Part shown: positions 35,641-43,279 of the stretch, in pieces
Layout: each line of letters begins with the position of its first letter
Position numbering within the stretch: the first letter of the stretch is position 1
Assembly: GCA_900473685.1 (NCBI GenBank)
Contig: UCNE01000010.1
Span: forward strand, 124,001 to 188,000
Reading direction: 5' to 3'
Length of the DNA stretch: 64,000 nucleotides
From: Hyphomicrobiales bacterium
Lineage (GTDB): Bacteria; Pseudomonadota; Alphaproteobacteria; Rhizobiales; Rhizobiaceae
Notes under the pieces: generated by a model
Seen by the model: only the letters and a program-made list of their open reading frames with translations
Databases searched by the model: none
What the model was told of the DNA's origin: nothing
Program-made: the position numbers and the translations under genes

Positions 35641-36453
35641 CTAACGGCCCGGCCCGAGACGGATTTCGACGTCTTCACTGATCGCCATCGCCACCTGACG
35701 AACCGTCTGCGCCCAGCTTTCCAATTGCTCCATCGTCACCCGGTATGCCGGCCCAGTCACGGAAATACCGGCGACAAAATCGAACCCGGCACCATGGATC
35801 GGAGCAGCAACACAGCGAATTTCTGTTTCGTGTTCCTCGCGATCAAAGGCATAGCCCTGCAATCGGGCCTCGTCCAGATCACACGTCAAAGACGCCACGG
35901 AAAGGTGTGTATTGGCGGTAAAACGATGGAAAGTCAGCTTGCCCAGCGTCTCGGTGAGCCTGTCCGGCGGCAGCACGGACAGCGCCGCCTTCCCAAGTCC
36001 CGTGCAGTAGACCGGCGAGGCGTTGCCGATCTGCGATTCCATCCGCACCGTCTGGCGGCTCTCGACCTTATCGACATAGATGATCTCGGTGCCGCGCAAG
36101 ACGCCCAGATGAACCGTCTCGCCGGTTTCTTCGTGCAGCCGCTGCAGATGCGGCGCCGCGACGACGCGGAATTGGTTCTTCGACCAGGACCGGTAGGCAA
36201 ATTTCAGAAGACGCAGGCCGGGCTCGTAGCAAAGATCGCGTCCTTGCGTCAGAAGCCCTTCCTCGACGAGATGGGAAAGTTGCCTGTGCAGGGTGCCGCG
36301 CGGCTGGCCCGACAGCGCCAGAATATCGCTGAACCGGAGCGGCCGGTCGGATGTGACGACCGTCTCCAGCACGGAAAGCACCTTGCCTAGCGTACCCGTC
36401 CCGCTATGCTGCGCGGAAGCAGACGAAGACATATCCGGATGATCCTGTTGCAT
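35641..36453 (-). CDS. IclR-family regulator of the galactose operon
   Basis: A 270-residue IclR-type repressor or activator. The N-terminal winged helix-turn-helix reads LGKVLSVLETVVTSDRPLRFSDILALSGQPRGTLHRQLSHLVEEGLL; the effector domain contains HLQRLHEETGETVHLGVLRGTEIIYVDKVE and GKAALSVLPPDRL. It is divergent from the galactose genes across 160 bases that hold a promoter and a perfect dyad (36538-36554), so it probably controls them in response to a pathway sugar acid. Confidence 0.93.
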   Translation of the reverse strand: MQQDHPDMSSSASAQHSGTGTLGKVLSVLETVVTSDRPLRFSDILALSGQPRGTLHRQLSHLVEEGLLTQGRDLCYEPGLRLLKFAYRSWSKNQFRVVAAPHLQRLHEETGETVHLGVLRGTEIIYVDKVESRQTVRMESQIGNASPVYCTGLGKAALSVLPPDRLTETLGKLTFHRFTANTHLSVASLTCDLDEARLQGYAFDREEHETEIRCVAAPIHGAGFDFVAGISVTGPAYRVTMEQLESWAQTVRQVAMAISEDVEIRLGPGR

Positions 36454-36489
36454 CCCACCTGCCGATTTGCCGCACGCCCGGCCTCCGGC

Positions 36490-36519
36490 TTGACAAGCCA
36501 GCGCCTCCAGCGCGATAAT
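36490..36519 (+). promoter_or_regulatory. Promoter of the galactose operon
   Basis: TTGACA (36490-36495), an 18-base spacer and GATAAT (36514-36519): a strong housekeeping promoter in the divergent intergenic region, pointing to the galactose genes. Confidence 0.75.
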
Positions 36520-36537
36520 TCCAAATAATAAGAGTCA

Positions 36538-36554
36538 GTTCCACATAATGGAAC
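36538..36554 (+). promoter_or_regulatory. Likely IclR-family operator
   Basis: GTTCCA-CATAA-TGGAAC is a perfect dyad about 12 bases past the expected transcription start, so a bound protein would block the polymerase. The arms resemble IclR-family sites (TGGAAA/TTTCCA type). A partial half-site ATTCCA lies at 36519-36524. The in-frame ATG at 36548 falls inside the dyad, which argues against it as the start codon of the next gene. Confidence 0.6.
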
Positions 36555-36613
36555 AAACCAATCATAAAAGCAAGCTGCCGTTCGATCGCTTGCATCCGGG
36601 AGAAAACACCATC

Positions 36614-37384
36614 ATGGCCTTGCCAGCCGCACATTTTCACGACCTCAAGGGGCGTGGCGTTCTGATCACCGGCGGCGGCTCGGGCATCGGCGCCGCTTTG
36701 GTCGAGGGCTTTGCCCGGCAGGGCGCGCGTGTCGCCTTTATCGACATAGCCGATGCCGACAGCCACGCGCTGGTGGAACGGCTTTCCCCCGTTGCCGATC
36801 ATGCCCCGGTTTTCATCCAGGCCGATCTGCGCAACATTGCCGCCGTCAAGTCCGCCGTCGATCGGGCAGCAAGCGCGACGGGTTCCCTCAGTATTCTCAT
36901 CAACAATGCCGCGCGCGACGACCGCCAGCAGCTTGAGGACGTCACCGAAGCGAGCTGGGACGAAAGCCAGGCCGTCAATCTGCGGCATGTGTTTTTCACC
37001 TGCCAGGCCGCTGCCCCGCATATGCGCCGGGCGGGCGGCGGCTCCATCATCAATTTCTCGTCGATCGCCTTCATGCTCAACATGGGTGAAATTCCGGCCT
37101 ACGCGACCGCCAAAGCCGGCATTGTCGGCCTGACCAAATCGCTGGCGGGCAAGCTTGGGCCGGATAATATCCGCGTCAATGCGGTTCTGCCGGGCATGGT
37201 GGTGACCGAGCGGCAGAAGAAGCTCTGGATCGACGAAGCGGCGATTGCCGGCATGATCGAAAAACAATGCCTGAAACACATGCTCGTCGCAGACGACATG
37301 GTTGGCCCCTGCCTCTATCTCGCTTCCGACTGTTCGGCGCGGATGACGGCACAGGCCATGATCATCGACGGAGGAGTATTTTAA
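36614..37384 (+). CDS. Short-chain dehydrogenase (galactose dehydrogenase-like)
   Basis: A 256-residue classical SDR: the NAD(P)-binding GVLITGGGSGIGAALVEGFARQGARVAFID, INNAARDD, and the catalytic Ser-Tyr-Lys in INFSSIAFM and AYATAKAG. As the first gene of an operon with DgoK, DgoA and a lactonase, it probably oxidises D-galactose to galactonolactone. I place the start at ATG 36614 (MALPAAHFHDL, GGGAG 11 bases upstream), which puts the glycine motif at the usual distance; the ATG at 36548 lies in the operator. The stop codon overlaps the dgoK start (TAATG). Confidence 0.88.
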   Translation: MALPAAHFHDLKGRGVLITGGGSGIGAALVEGFARQGARVAFIDIADADSHALVERLSPVADHAPVFIQADLRNIAAVKSAVDRAASATGSLSILINNAARDDRQQLEDVTEASWDESQAVNLRHVFFTCQAAAPHMRRAGGGSIINFSSIAFMLNMGEIPAYATAKAGIVGLTKSLAGKLGPDNIRVNAVLPGMVVTERQKKLWIDEAAIAGMIEKQCLKHMLVADDMVGPCLYLASDCSARMTAQAMIIDGGVF

Positions 37385-38301
37385 TGACGGCGGCATCCTA
37401 CGCGGCAGTGGATTGGGGAACCTCGAGTTTCCGCCTCTGGATCATCAGCGAGAGCGGCACGGTTCTGGCCGAGCGGCGTAGTGGCGAAGGCATGACGACC
37501 GCCGCCAAGACCGGTTTTTCCGGCATTCTGGAAAGCCATCTTGCCGCCGTCGCCGCGCCGCCGCATTTGCCGGTAATCGTCTGCGGCATGGCGGGTGCCC
37601 GCCAGGGCTGGGTCGAGGCAGGCTATCTGGATACCCCGGCCCCGCTCAGCGCCATCGTCAAGGCGGCCGTCACCGTGGCCGATACCAACCGGGATATCCG
37701 CATCCTGCCCGGCCTTGCCCAGCGCAGCCACGAGGCGCCCGACGTGATCCGCGGCGAGGAAACCCAGCTGCTCGGCGCGATTTCGCAGCTCGGCGGCGGC
37801 AGCCATCTCGTCTGCATGCCCGGTACCCACAGCAAATGGGTGCGCGTCACCGGCGGCATTGTCGACGGTTTTTCCACCTTCATGACCGGCGAGCTGTTCG
37901 ACGTCATCGCCAAACATTCGATCCTCAGCCATGCCATTGCCGATGCCGGTTCCTTTGCCAATGATGACCCGGCCTTTCTGGGCGCAGTTGCCAAGGCTGT
38001 GAAAAATCCGGCTCTGGCGACCAATCTGGTGTTCACGGTGCGCAGCGGCCAGCTGCTGCACGGGCTGTCCGGCGACGATGCCAAGGCCCGGTTATCCGGC
38101 ACATTGATCGGCCTGGAAATCGCCGGCGCGCTCGCCACCGCCAAACCCGGCAGCAGCATCTGCCTGGTGGCTTCCGGCGGGCTGGCAGGGCTGTATCAAT
38201 CGGCGCTCACCGCTCTCAATCTCAATCCCGTTATCATCGATGCCGATGAAGCCGTTCGCCATGGCCTTGCCGCCGCCGCCAACGCCATCTGGCCAGCCTG
38301 A
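37384..38301 (+). CDS. dgoK: 2-dehydro-3-deoxygalactonokinase
   Basis: Phosphorylates 2-keto-3-deoxy-galactonate in the De Ley-Doudoroff pathway. A 305-residue DgoK family protein: YAAVDWGTSSFRLWII at the N-terminus, VIVCGMAGARQGWVEAGYLDTPAP, DVIRGEETQLLGAI and CMPGTHSKWVRV. The ATG overlaps the stop codon of the dehydrogenase (TAATG), with GGAGGAG nearby, so translation is coupled. The aldolase dgoA follows after 13 bases. Confidence 0.95.
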   Translation: MTAASYAAVDWGTSSFRLWIISESGTVLAERRSGEGMTTAAKTGFSGILESHLAAVAAPPHLPVIVCGMAGARQGWVEAGYLDTPAPLSAIVKAAVTVADTNRDIRILPGLAQRSHEAPDVIRGEETQLLGAISQLGGGSHLVCMPGTHSKWVRVTGGIVDGFSTFMTGELFDVIAKHSILSHAIADAGSFANDDPAFLGAVAKAVKNPALATNLVFTVRSGQLLHGLSGDDAKARLSGTLIGLEIAGALATAKPGSSICLVASGGLAGLYQSALTALNLNPVIIDADEAVRHGLAAAANAIWPA

Positions 38302-38314
38302 AGGAAAACCCGCC

Positions 38315-38947
38315 ATGAACCGCATCCCCTTTCCACCGATGAAATATCCGCTGATCGCCATCCTGCGCGGCCTGAAGCCGGAGGAAACGCAGGGCGTCGT
38401 CGGCGCACTGATCGAAGCCGGATTTACCGCCATTGAAATCCCGCTCAATTCGCCCGATCCGTTCCGTTCGATCGAGATTGCCGTAAAGATGGCGCCGGCC
38501 GGTTGCCTGATCGGCGCCGGTACGGTTTTGACTACGGAACAGGTCGAAAGGCTCGACAGTGTCGGCGGCAAGCTGATGGTCAGCCCGAATGTCGAAACCG
38601 ACGTGATTGCGCTTGCCGCCGCCCGCGGCATGGTCACCATGCCAGGCGTTCTCACCCCGACCGAAGCGCTGGCCGCAGCCCATGCCGGCGCAACCGGCCT
38701 CAAGTTCTTTCCCGCCAGCGTGCTTGGCCCGGCCGGTATTGCGGCAATCCGCACCATCCTGCCGACGGACCTCGAAATCGCCGCCGTCGGTGGCGTTTCC
38801 GACACCAATTTCGGCGACTATGCCGCGATCGGCATCAAGAGCTTCGGCCTCGGTTCCAGCCTCTACAGGGCCGGCATGACCGCCGCCGACGTGTCCGAGC
38901 GGGCGCGCGTGACGATCAAGGCCTATGATGCGGTGTACGGAGCATGA
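38315..38947 (+). CDS. dgoA: 2-dehydro-3-deoxy-6-phosphogalactonate aldolase
   Basis: A 210-residue class I aldolase of the KDPG/KDPGal family that yields pyruvate and glyceraldehyde 3-phosphate. Motifs are LIAILRGLKPEE, IEIPLNSPDP (catalytic Glu), LIGAGTVLT and the Schiff-base lysine in ATGLKFFPASVLGP. The ATG at 38315 has AAGGA upstream. Its stop codon overlaps the start of the lactonase gene (ATGA). Confidence 0.95.
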   Translation: MNRIPFPPMKYPLIAILRGLKPEETQGVVGALIEAGFTAIEIPLNSPDPFRSIEIAVKMAPAGCLIGAGTVLTTEQVERLDSVGGKLMVSPNVETDVIALAAARGMVTMPGVLTPTEALAAAHAGATGLKFFPASVLGPAGIAAIRTILPTDLEIAAVGGVSDTNFGDYAAIGIKSFGLGSSLYRAGMTAADVSERARVTIKAYDAVYGA

Positions 38948-39828
38948 GCGAGACAATTCCCTTTTCCGGCAGGATCCTCAGCGATCTGACACTCGAACTC
39001 GGCGAAGGCCCGACCTTCGATCCCGCCACCGGCACCGCCTGGTGGTTCAACATCAAGGGCCGCGAGCTGCATGAACTGCACCTGGAAAGCGGCCGCAAAA
39101 CCCTGCATGTCCTGCCCTTCATGGGCAGCGTTCTGGCGGTTGTTGATCCTCAGCGCCAGTTGATCGCATCGGACAAAGGCCTGTTCATCCGCGACACCAA
39201 AACCGGCGAACTGAGCGCCTACGCAGCATTGGAAAGCAACTCCGGCAACCGATCCAACGACGGCCGCGTGCATCCGTCGGGCAGCCTGTGGGTCGGCACC
39301 ATGGGCCGCAAGGCCGAAAAGGAAGCCGGGGCCATCTATCATGTCGCCAAGGGCGCCGTGACACGGCTTTACGGCGGCATCAGCATTCCCAACGGCATCT
39401 GTTTTTCGCCTGACGGCAGCATCGGCTATTTCGTCGATTCCGCCATCAACCACATCATGCGGGTGGATCTCGATCCCACAACAGGCTTGCCGACCGGCGA
39501 AGCAACCGTGTTCAGCGACCAGAGCGGCGCACCCGGCGATGTCGATGGCGCCGTCTGCGACGCCGACGGCCGGATCTGGAATGCACGCTGGGGCCAGGGC
39601 GCTGTCGATGTCTATACACCTGACGGCACGCGGATTGCCCGCCATGCAGTCCCCGCCACCCAGTCGAGCTGCCCGGCCTTCATCGGCGCCAAGGCAAACC
39701 GCCTGCTGGTGACATCCGCCTGGCAGGATATGGATGACGCGGCGCGCAAGGCCGATCCGAATGCCGGCAAGACGTTTGAACTCGGCGTAACGGTCAATGG
39801 CCGTTTCGAGCCGGGCTACAAGCTTTAA
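38944..39828 (+). CDS. SMP-30/gluconolactonase-type sugar lactonase
   Basis: A 294-residue beta-propeller lactonase: LGEGPTFDPATGTAWWFNI (metal-binding Glu), SNDGRVHPSGSLWVGTMG, SIPNGICFSPDG and GDVDGAVCDADGRIWNARWG, which carry the family's metal ligands. In this operon it should hydrolyse galactonolactone to galactonate. It is coupled to dgoA by a four-base overlap and is the last gene; no galactonate dehydratase (dgoD) is present, so that step must be coded elsewhere. Confidence 0.92.
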   Translation: MSETIPFSGRILSDLTLELGEGPTFDPATGTAWWFNIKGRELHELHLESGRKTLHVLPFMGSVLAVVDPQRQLIASDKGLFIRDTKTGELSAYAALESNSGNRSNDGRVHPSGSLWVGTMGRKAEKEAGAIYHVAKGAVTRLYGGISIPNGICFSPDGSIGYFVDSAINHIMRVDLDPTTGLPTGEATVFSDQSGAPGDVDGAVCDADGRIWNARWGQGAVDVYTPDGTRIARHAVPATQSSCPAFIGAKANRLLVTSAWQDMDDAARKADPNAGKTFELGVTVNGRFEPGYKL

Positions 39829-39943
39829 GCCCAACAGGGCTACGCGACAGCGACGGATCAAACCATAGGCCGGGTTCAACACCCGGCTTTTCGGTTCCAA
39901 GATTTCATTAAACAGGCACGGTCCGCCGGAATCCGGTACGGCA

Positions 39944-40321
39944 TCACACACCGGCTACCCGCCATGGCGGTTCCTTTCTATTTGATCCGGCAAAATACAG
40001 CACGATCCGGTTGCCTGCGGGGTCGAACAGTTCGGCCTCGCGCCAAAGCCAGCTCTTGTCCTCCGGCGGGCTGGAGAACGTGACGCCGGTTTGCGTCAAC
40101 CGAAGCACGGTTGCGTCAAGATCGTCACATTCAAAATAGACCGTCGTTCCGCTGCCAGCATTTGCGCCCCGGTGAAGCGAAAACGTGCTGTCGCCGTCCG
40201 GGCAGGAAAAGCGGACATAATGCGGCCGGGCATCGACAATTGGTATCAGCCCCAGCGCACGATAAAAGCCCCATCCCGCATCGAGATCCTGCATTGTCAC
40301 GGTCACCTGGTTCAAGCGCAT
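39944..40321 (-). CDS. Glyoxalase/VOC-fold protein
   Basis: A 125-residue single-domain vicinal oxygen chelate protein: LNQVTVTMQDLDAGWGFYRALGLIPI at the start, HYVRFSCPDGDSTFSLHRG, VYFECDDLDATVLRLTQTG and AELFDPAGNRIVLYF. These are the two beta-alpha-beta-beta units typical of the fold. The substrate is not predictable. It is convergent with the galactose operon and divergent from the PRC-barrel gene. Confidence 0.85.
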   Translation of the reverse strand: MRLNQVTVTMQDLDAGWGFYRALGLIPIVDARPHYVRFSCPDGDSTFSLHRGANAGSGTTVYFECDDLDATVLRLTQTGVTFSSPPEDKSWLWREAELFDPAGNRIVLYFAGSNRKEPPWRVAGV

Positions 40322-40413
40322 TGGCCGAATTCCTTTCCGTTTCTGGTTACGCCAGCTTCAGTCGCCTGCTTATAAAACGAAAAGTTCCCTCCCCAATTGC
40401 ATATTTTTTTACG

Positions 40414-40438
40414 GAACCACCCTCCACCTGAGCCGTTG
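40414..40438 (+). promoter_or_regulatory. EcfG-type promoter of the PRC-barrel gene
   Basis: GGAAC (40414-40418), a 16-base spacer and CGTT (40435-40438) match the general stress sigma factor consensus exactly. The start codon of the next gene lies 80 bases downstream. PRC-barrel proteins are known members of such regulons in rhizobia, which supports the call. Confidence 0.75.
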
Positions 40439-40517
40439 TGTCTGCATCACCAGTGCGGCGGCAAGGATTTGAACCCCGCGCTTTGATCGACAAAAAGAAC
40501 GAAAAGGTAGGTTTATC

Positions 40518-41144
40518 ATGACCAAGAAACTCGTAGCTTCCGTCGCCGCAGGTGCACTGTTTGCAGGCGTCACCGTCTTCGCACCAATGAGCTTTGCTCG
40601 GGACACAACCCAGCCTTCGGCACAGCCGCAGACCATGGAAACGCCGATGAGCGGCACCGAACAGCCGGCTGACGCGATGAAGAAGCCGATGGACCAGGCT
40701 GCCGCAACCACGCCGGCTGCAGGTTCCGGTTACCTGACTGAACAGGGCGCTGACCAGATCGCGGCCAGCACCTATATTGGCCAGTCCGTCTATAATGCTT
40801 CGGATGAAAGCATCGGCGAGATCAATGACGTGATCTTCACCAAGGATGGCTCTGTCGAAGCAGCCGTGATCGGTGTCGGCGGCTTCCTCGGGATCGGCGA
40901 AAAGAACGTTGCGGTTCCGCTGGATACGATCACTGTTGCCGACGTGCCCAATTCCGACGACCTGAAGCTGACCACGGCGGAAACCGCCGATACGCTGAAG
41001 GCGGCGCCGGAATTCAAGACCAAGTCGCAGCAGGTGGCCGAACAGAACGCCAATGCCCCGGTCGATACGACAACCACGTCGTCAACGGCTCCGGCAGCGG
41101 ATCCTGCGATGAAGCCGGCTGAACAGCCTGCGACCAACCCGTAA
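40518..41144 (+). CDS. Exported PRC-barrel domain protein
   Basis: A 208-residue protein with a signal peptide (MTKKLVASVAAGALFAGVTVF to MSFA, then RDTTQ), a low-complexity Pro/Thr/Met/Gln segment, a PRC-barrel domain at about residues 85-155 (YIGQSVYNASDESIGEINDVIFTKDGSVEAAVIGVGGFLGIGEKNVAVPL) and a second low-complexity tail (TTTTSSTAPAADPAMKPAEQP). It is probably periplasmic and linked to stress through the EcfG-type promoter upstream. A GGTAGG stretch lies eight bases before the ATG. Confidence 0.9.
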   Translation: MTKKLVASVAAGALFAGVTVFAPMSFARDTTQPSAQPQTMETPMSGTEQPADAMKKPMDQAAATTPAAGSGYLTEQGADQIAASTYIGQSVYNASDESIGEINDVIFTKDGSVEAAVIGVGGFLGIGEKNVAVPLDTITVADVPNSDDLKLTTAETADTLKAAPEFKTKSQQVAEQNANAPVDTTTTSSTAPAADPAMKPAEQPATNP

Positions 41145-41169
41145 GCTTATTGCGGCTGGATGAGCTGAA

Positions 41170-41201
41170 ACGGCGGTGCGAAAGCGCCGCCGTTTCTGTT
41201 T
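41170..41201. terminator. Terminator between convergent genes
   Basis: ACGGCGGTGC (41170-41179) pairs with GCGCCGCCGT (41184-41193), with one U-G pair, around a GAAA loop, followed by TTCTGTTT. It ends the PRC-barrel transcript; it lies at the stop codon of the convergent flavoprotein gene. Confidence 0.85.
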
Positions 41202-43248
41202 AGAACAGCACCCCGTAGCGCAGCGCGTCATAAATGCCCGCGTGAATATTGCGGCTGGCGATCGCGTCGCCGATGCGGAACAGGTCGAACTCTCCGGCGG
41301 GATTGCTGATCCGGATCGGGTTTTCCTGGCGGATCAGCGCCTTGTAATCCACCGCGCCGAGATTGCGCGACAGCGGCTTCAGCGCGAGATAGAGATCGGC
41401 CATCGGCAGGGTTCCGTGTTCAACGACGACCTGGGCAACGCGTCTTTCGACCATCGCATTCGCCGTATAATCGGAGCCAAGCACGGCAACCAGTTGATTG
41501 CCCTCACGCCGCACTGATTTCAGCCTTGTGTTGATCGTCACCCGGACATTCTTCTCCGCAAAAGCCTTGGCATAGGGCACATGGTTCATGCCGCCGATTT
41601 CAGGGGCGAACATGCGCTCCGGCGAGACGATCTCCAGTTCGGCGCCACTTGCCGCAATCATTTCCGCGGCCGTCATACCAGTATGGGCGCCGTTATCGTC
41701 GTAGAGCAGAACCGGCCCCTCGGGTTTGACTGCACCGGCGATGATATCCCAGCTGGACACCACCAGGTCTTCGCCCGCTTCGAGAACCGGATTCTGGGCG
41801 ATGCCGCCGGTGGCGATAACCACCAGATCCGGCTTCCGCTCCAGAATATCATCCGCTTCGGCAAAGACATTGTAGTGAATGGGAACGCCGAGGCGCTCCA
41901 GTTCGGACAACCGCCAATCGACGATGCCAATCATTTCCTTGCGGCGCGGATTGCGGGCTGCGAGCAGGATCTGCCCACCGGCTTGCCCGGTCGCCTCCAA
42001 CACTTCGACCGAATGGCCACGCTCCGCCAGCACCCGTGCGGCCTCAAGTCCCGCTGGCCCCGCTCCGACCACGACGGCTTTCCGGACCGGTCCGGTTGTC
42101 TTCGAGATGACATGCGGGATGGTTGCCTCACGGCCTGTGGCGGCATTGTGAATACAGAGCGCACCGCCGCCTTCGTAGATGCGATCAAGACAGTAGGTGG
42201 CGCCGACGCATGGGCGGATCTGGTTTTCGCGGCCTTCGATGATTTTCCTGACGATATGCGGATCGGCGATATGGGCGCGCGTCATGCCGACCATATCGAG
42301 CTTGCCTTCGGCGATCGCATGGCGCGCGGTGGCGACATCAGCGATACGGGCGGCGTGGAACACCGGAAATTTGGTGGCGCTACGAACCTCGCCGGCGAAA
42401 TCCAGATGCGGCGATGCGGCCATGCCCTGGATGGGAATGACATTGGTCAGATGCGCATCGTGATCGATATGGCCGCGGATGATGTTGAGGAAATCGACCT
42501 TGCCGGATCCGGCCAGCCGTTTGGCGATCGCGACGCCTTCCTCGCGCGACAGGCCGATATCCCATTGCTCGTCTGCGACCATGCGGATACCGACAATGAA
42601 ATGCGGGCCGACAGCCTTGCGCACCGCATCGAGAACCATGTCGGAAAAGCGCATGCGGTTGTCGAGCGAACCGCCAAATTCATCGTCGCGATGGTTGGTC
42701 GCGGGAGACCAGAAACCGTCCATGAGATGGCCGTAGGCTTCGAACTCGATGCCATCCAGCCCTGCCGCCTGCATGCGCTGTGCGGCGCTGGCATAGTCGC
42801 CGACGATGCGCTCGATGTCCCAGTCCTCGATCTCCTTCGGAAACGCCCGGTGGGCGGCTTCACGCACCGGTGACGGCGACAGCACCGGCAGCCAGTCGCC
42901 CTTGTTCCATCCGGTGCGGCGGCCCAGATGGGTAAGCTGGATCATCACGGCGGCGCCGTGCTCATGACAGTCGTCGGCAATCTTCTTCAGCCACGGCACG
43001 ATCTCATCGGAATAGGCGTAGAGATTGCCGAAGGCGGGCGGCGAATCCTCCGAGACGATCGCCGAACCTGCCGTCATGGTCAGTGCGATGCCGCCCTTGG
43101 CCTTTTCGAGATGATAGAGCCGGTAGCGGTCTTTCGGCATGCCGTCTTCGGAATAGGCCGGCTCATGCGAGGTCGACATGATCCGGTTTTTCAATGTCAG
43201 GTGCTTAAGCTGATAGGGCTGAAGCAACGGATCTTTCGTCGAGGTCAT
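41200..43248 (-). CDS. StcD/TMADH-type flavin- and iron-sulfur oxidoreductase
   Basis: A 682-residue enzyme of the trimethylamine dehydrogenase/dienoyl-CoA reductase family: FMN TIM barrel (residues 1-350; LKNRIMSTSHEPAYSEDGMP, IQLTHLGRRTGW), an Fe-S segment and an ADP/FAD domain (KAVVVGAGPAGLEAARVLAERGH). It closely recalls rhizobial StcD (N-methylproline demethylase). The cluster motif reads CVGATYC and later C, so the second of the four TMADH cysteines is replaced by alanine. The ATG at 43248 has AGGA eight bases upstream. With the MttB-like gene 31 bases upstream it probably demethylates a betaine or methylamine. Confidence 0.87.
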   Translation of the reverse strand: MTSTKDPLLQPYQLKHLTLKNRIMSTSHEPAYSEDGMPKDRYRLYHLEKAKGGIALTMTAGSAIVSEDSPPAFGNLYAYSDEIVPWLKKIADDCHEHGAAVMIQLTHLGRRTGWNKGDWLPVLSPSPVREAAHRAFPKEIEDWDIERIVGDYASAAQRMQAAGLDGIEFEAYGHLMDGFWSPATNHRDDEFGGSLDNRMRFSDMVLDAVRKAVGPHFIVGIRMVADEQWDIGLSREEGVAIAKRLAGSGKVDFLNIIRGHIDHDAHLTNVIPIQGMAASPHLDFAGEVRSATKFPVFHAARIADVATARHAIAEGKLDMVGMTRAHIADPHIVRKIIEGRENQIRPCVGATYCLDRIYEGGGALCIHNAATGREATIPHVISKTTGPVRKAVVVGAGPAGLEAARVLAERGHSVEVLEATGQAGGQILLAARNPRRKEMIGIVDWRLSELERLGVPIHYNVFAEADDILERKPDLVVIATGGIAQNPVLEAGEDLVVSSWDIIAGAVKPEGPVLLYDDNGAHTGMTAAEMIAASGAELEIVSPERMFAPEIGGMNHVPYAKAFAEKNVRVTINTRLKSVRREGNQLVAVLGSDYTANAMVERRVAQVVVEHGTLPMADLYLALKPLSRNLGAVDYKALIRQENPIRISNPAGEFDLFRIGDAIASRNIHAGIYDALRYGVLF

Positions 43249-43279
43249 TCTGTTTTCCTGGAAGGAGAGATGCCGGATA

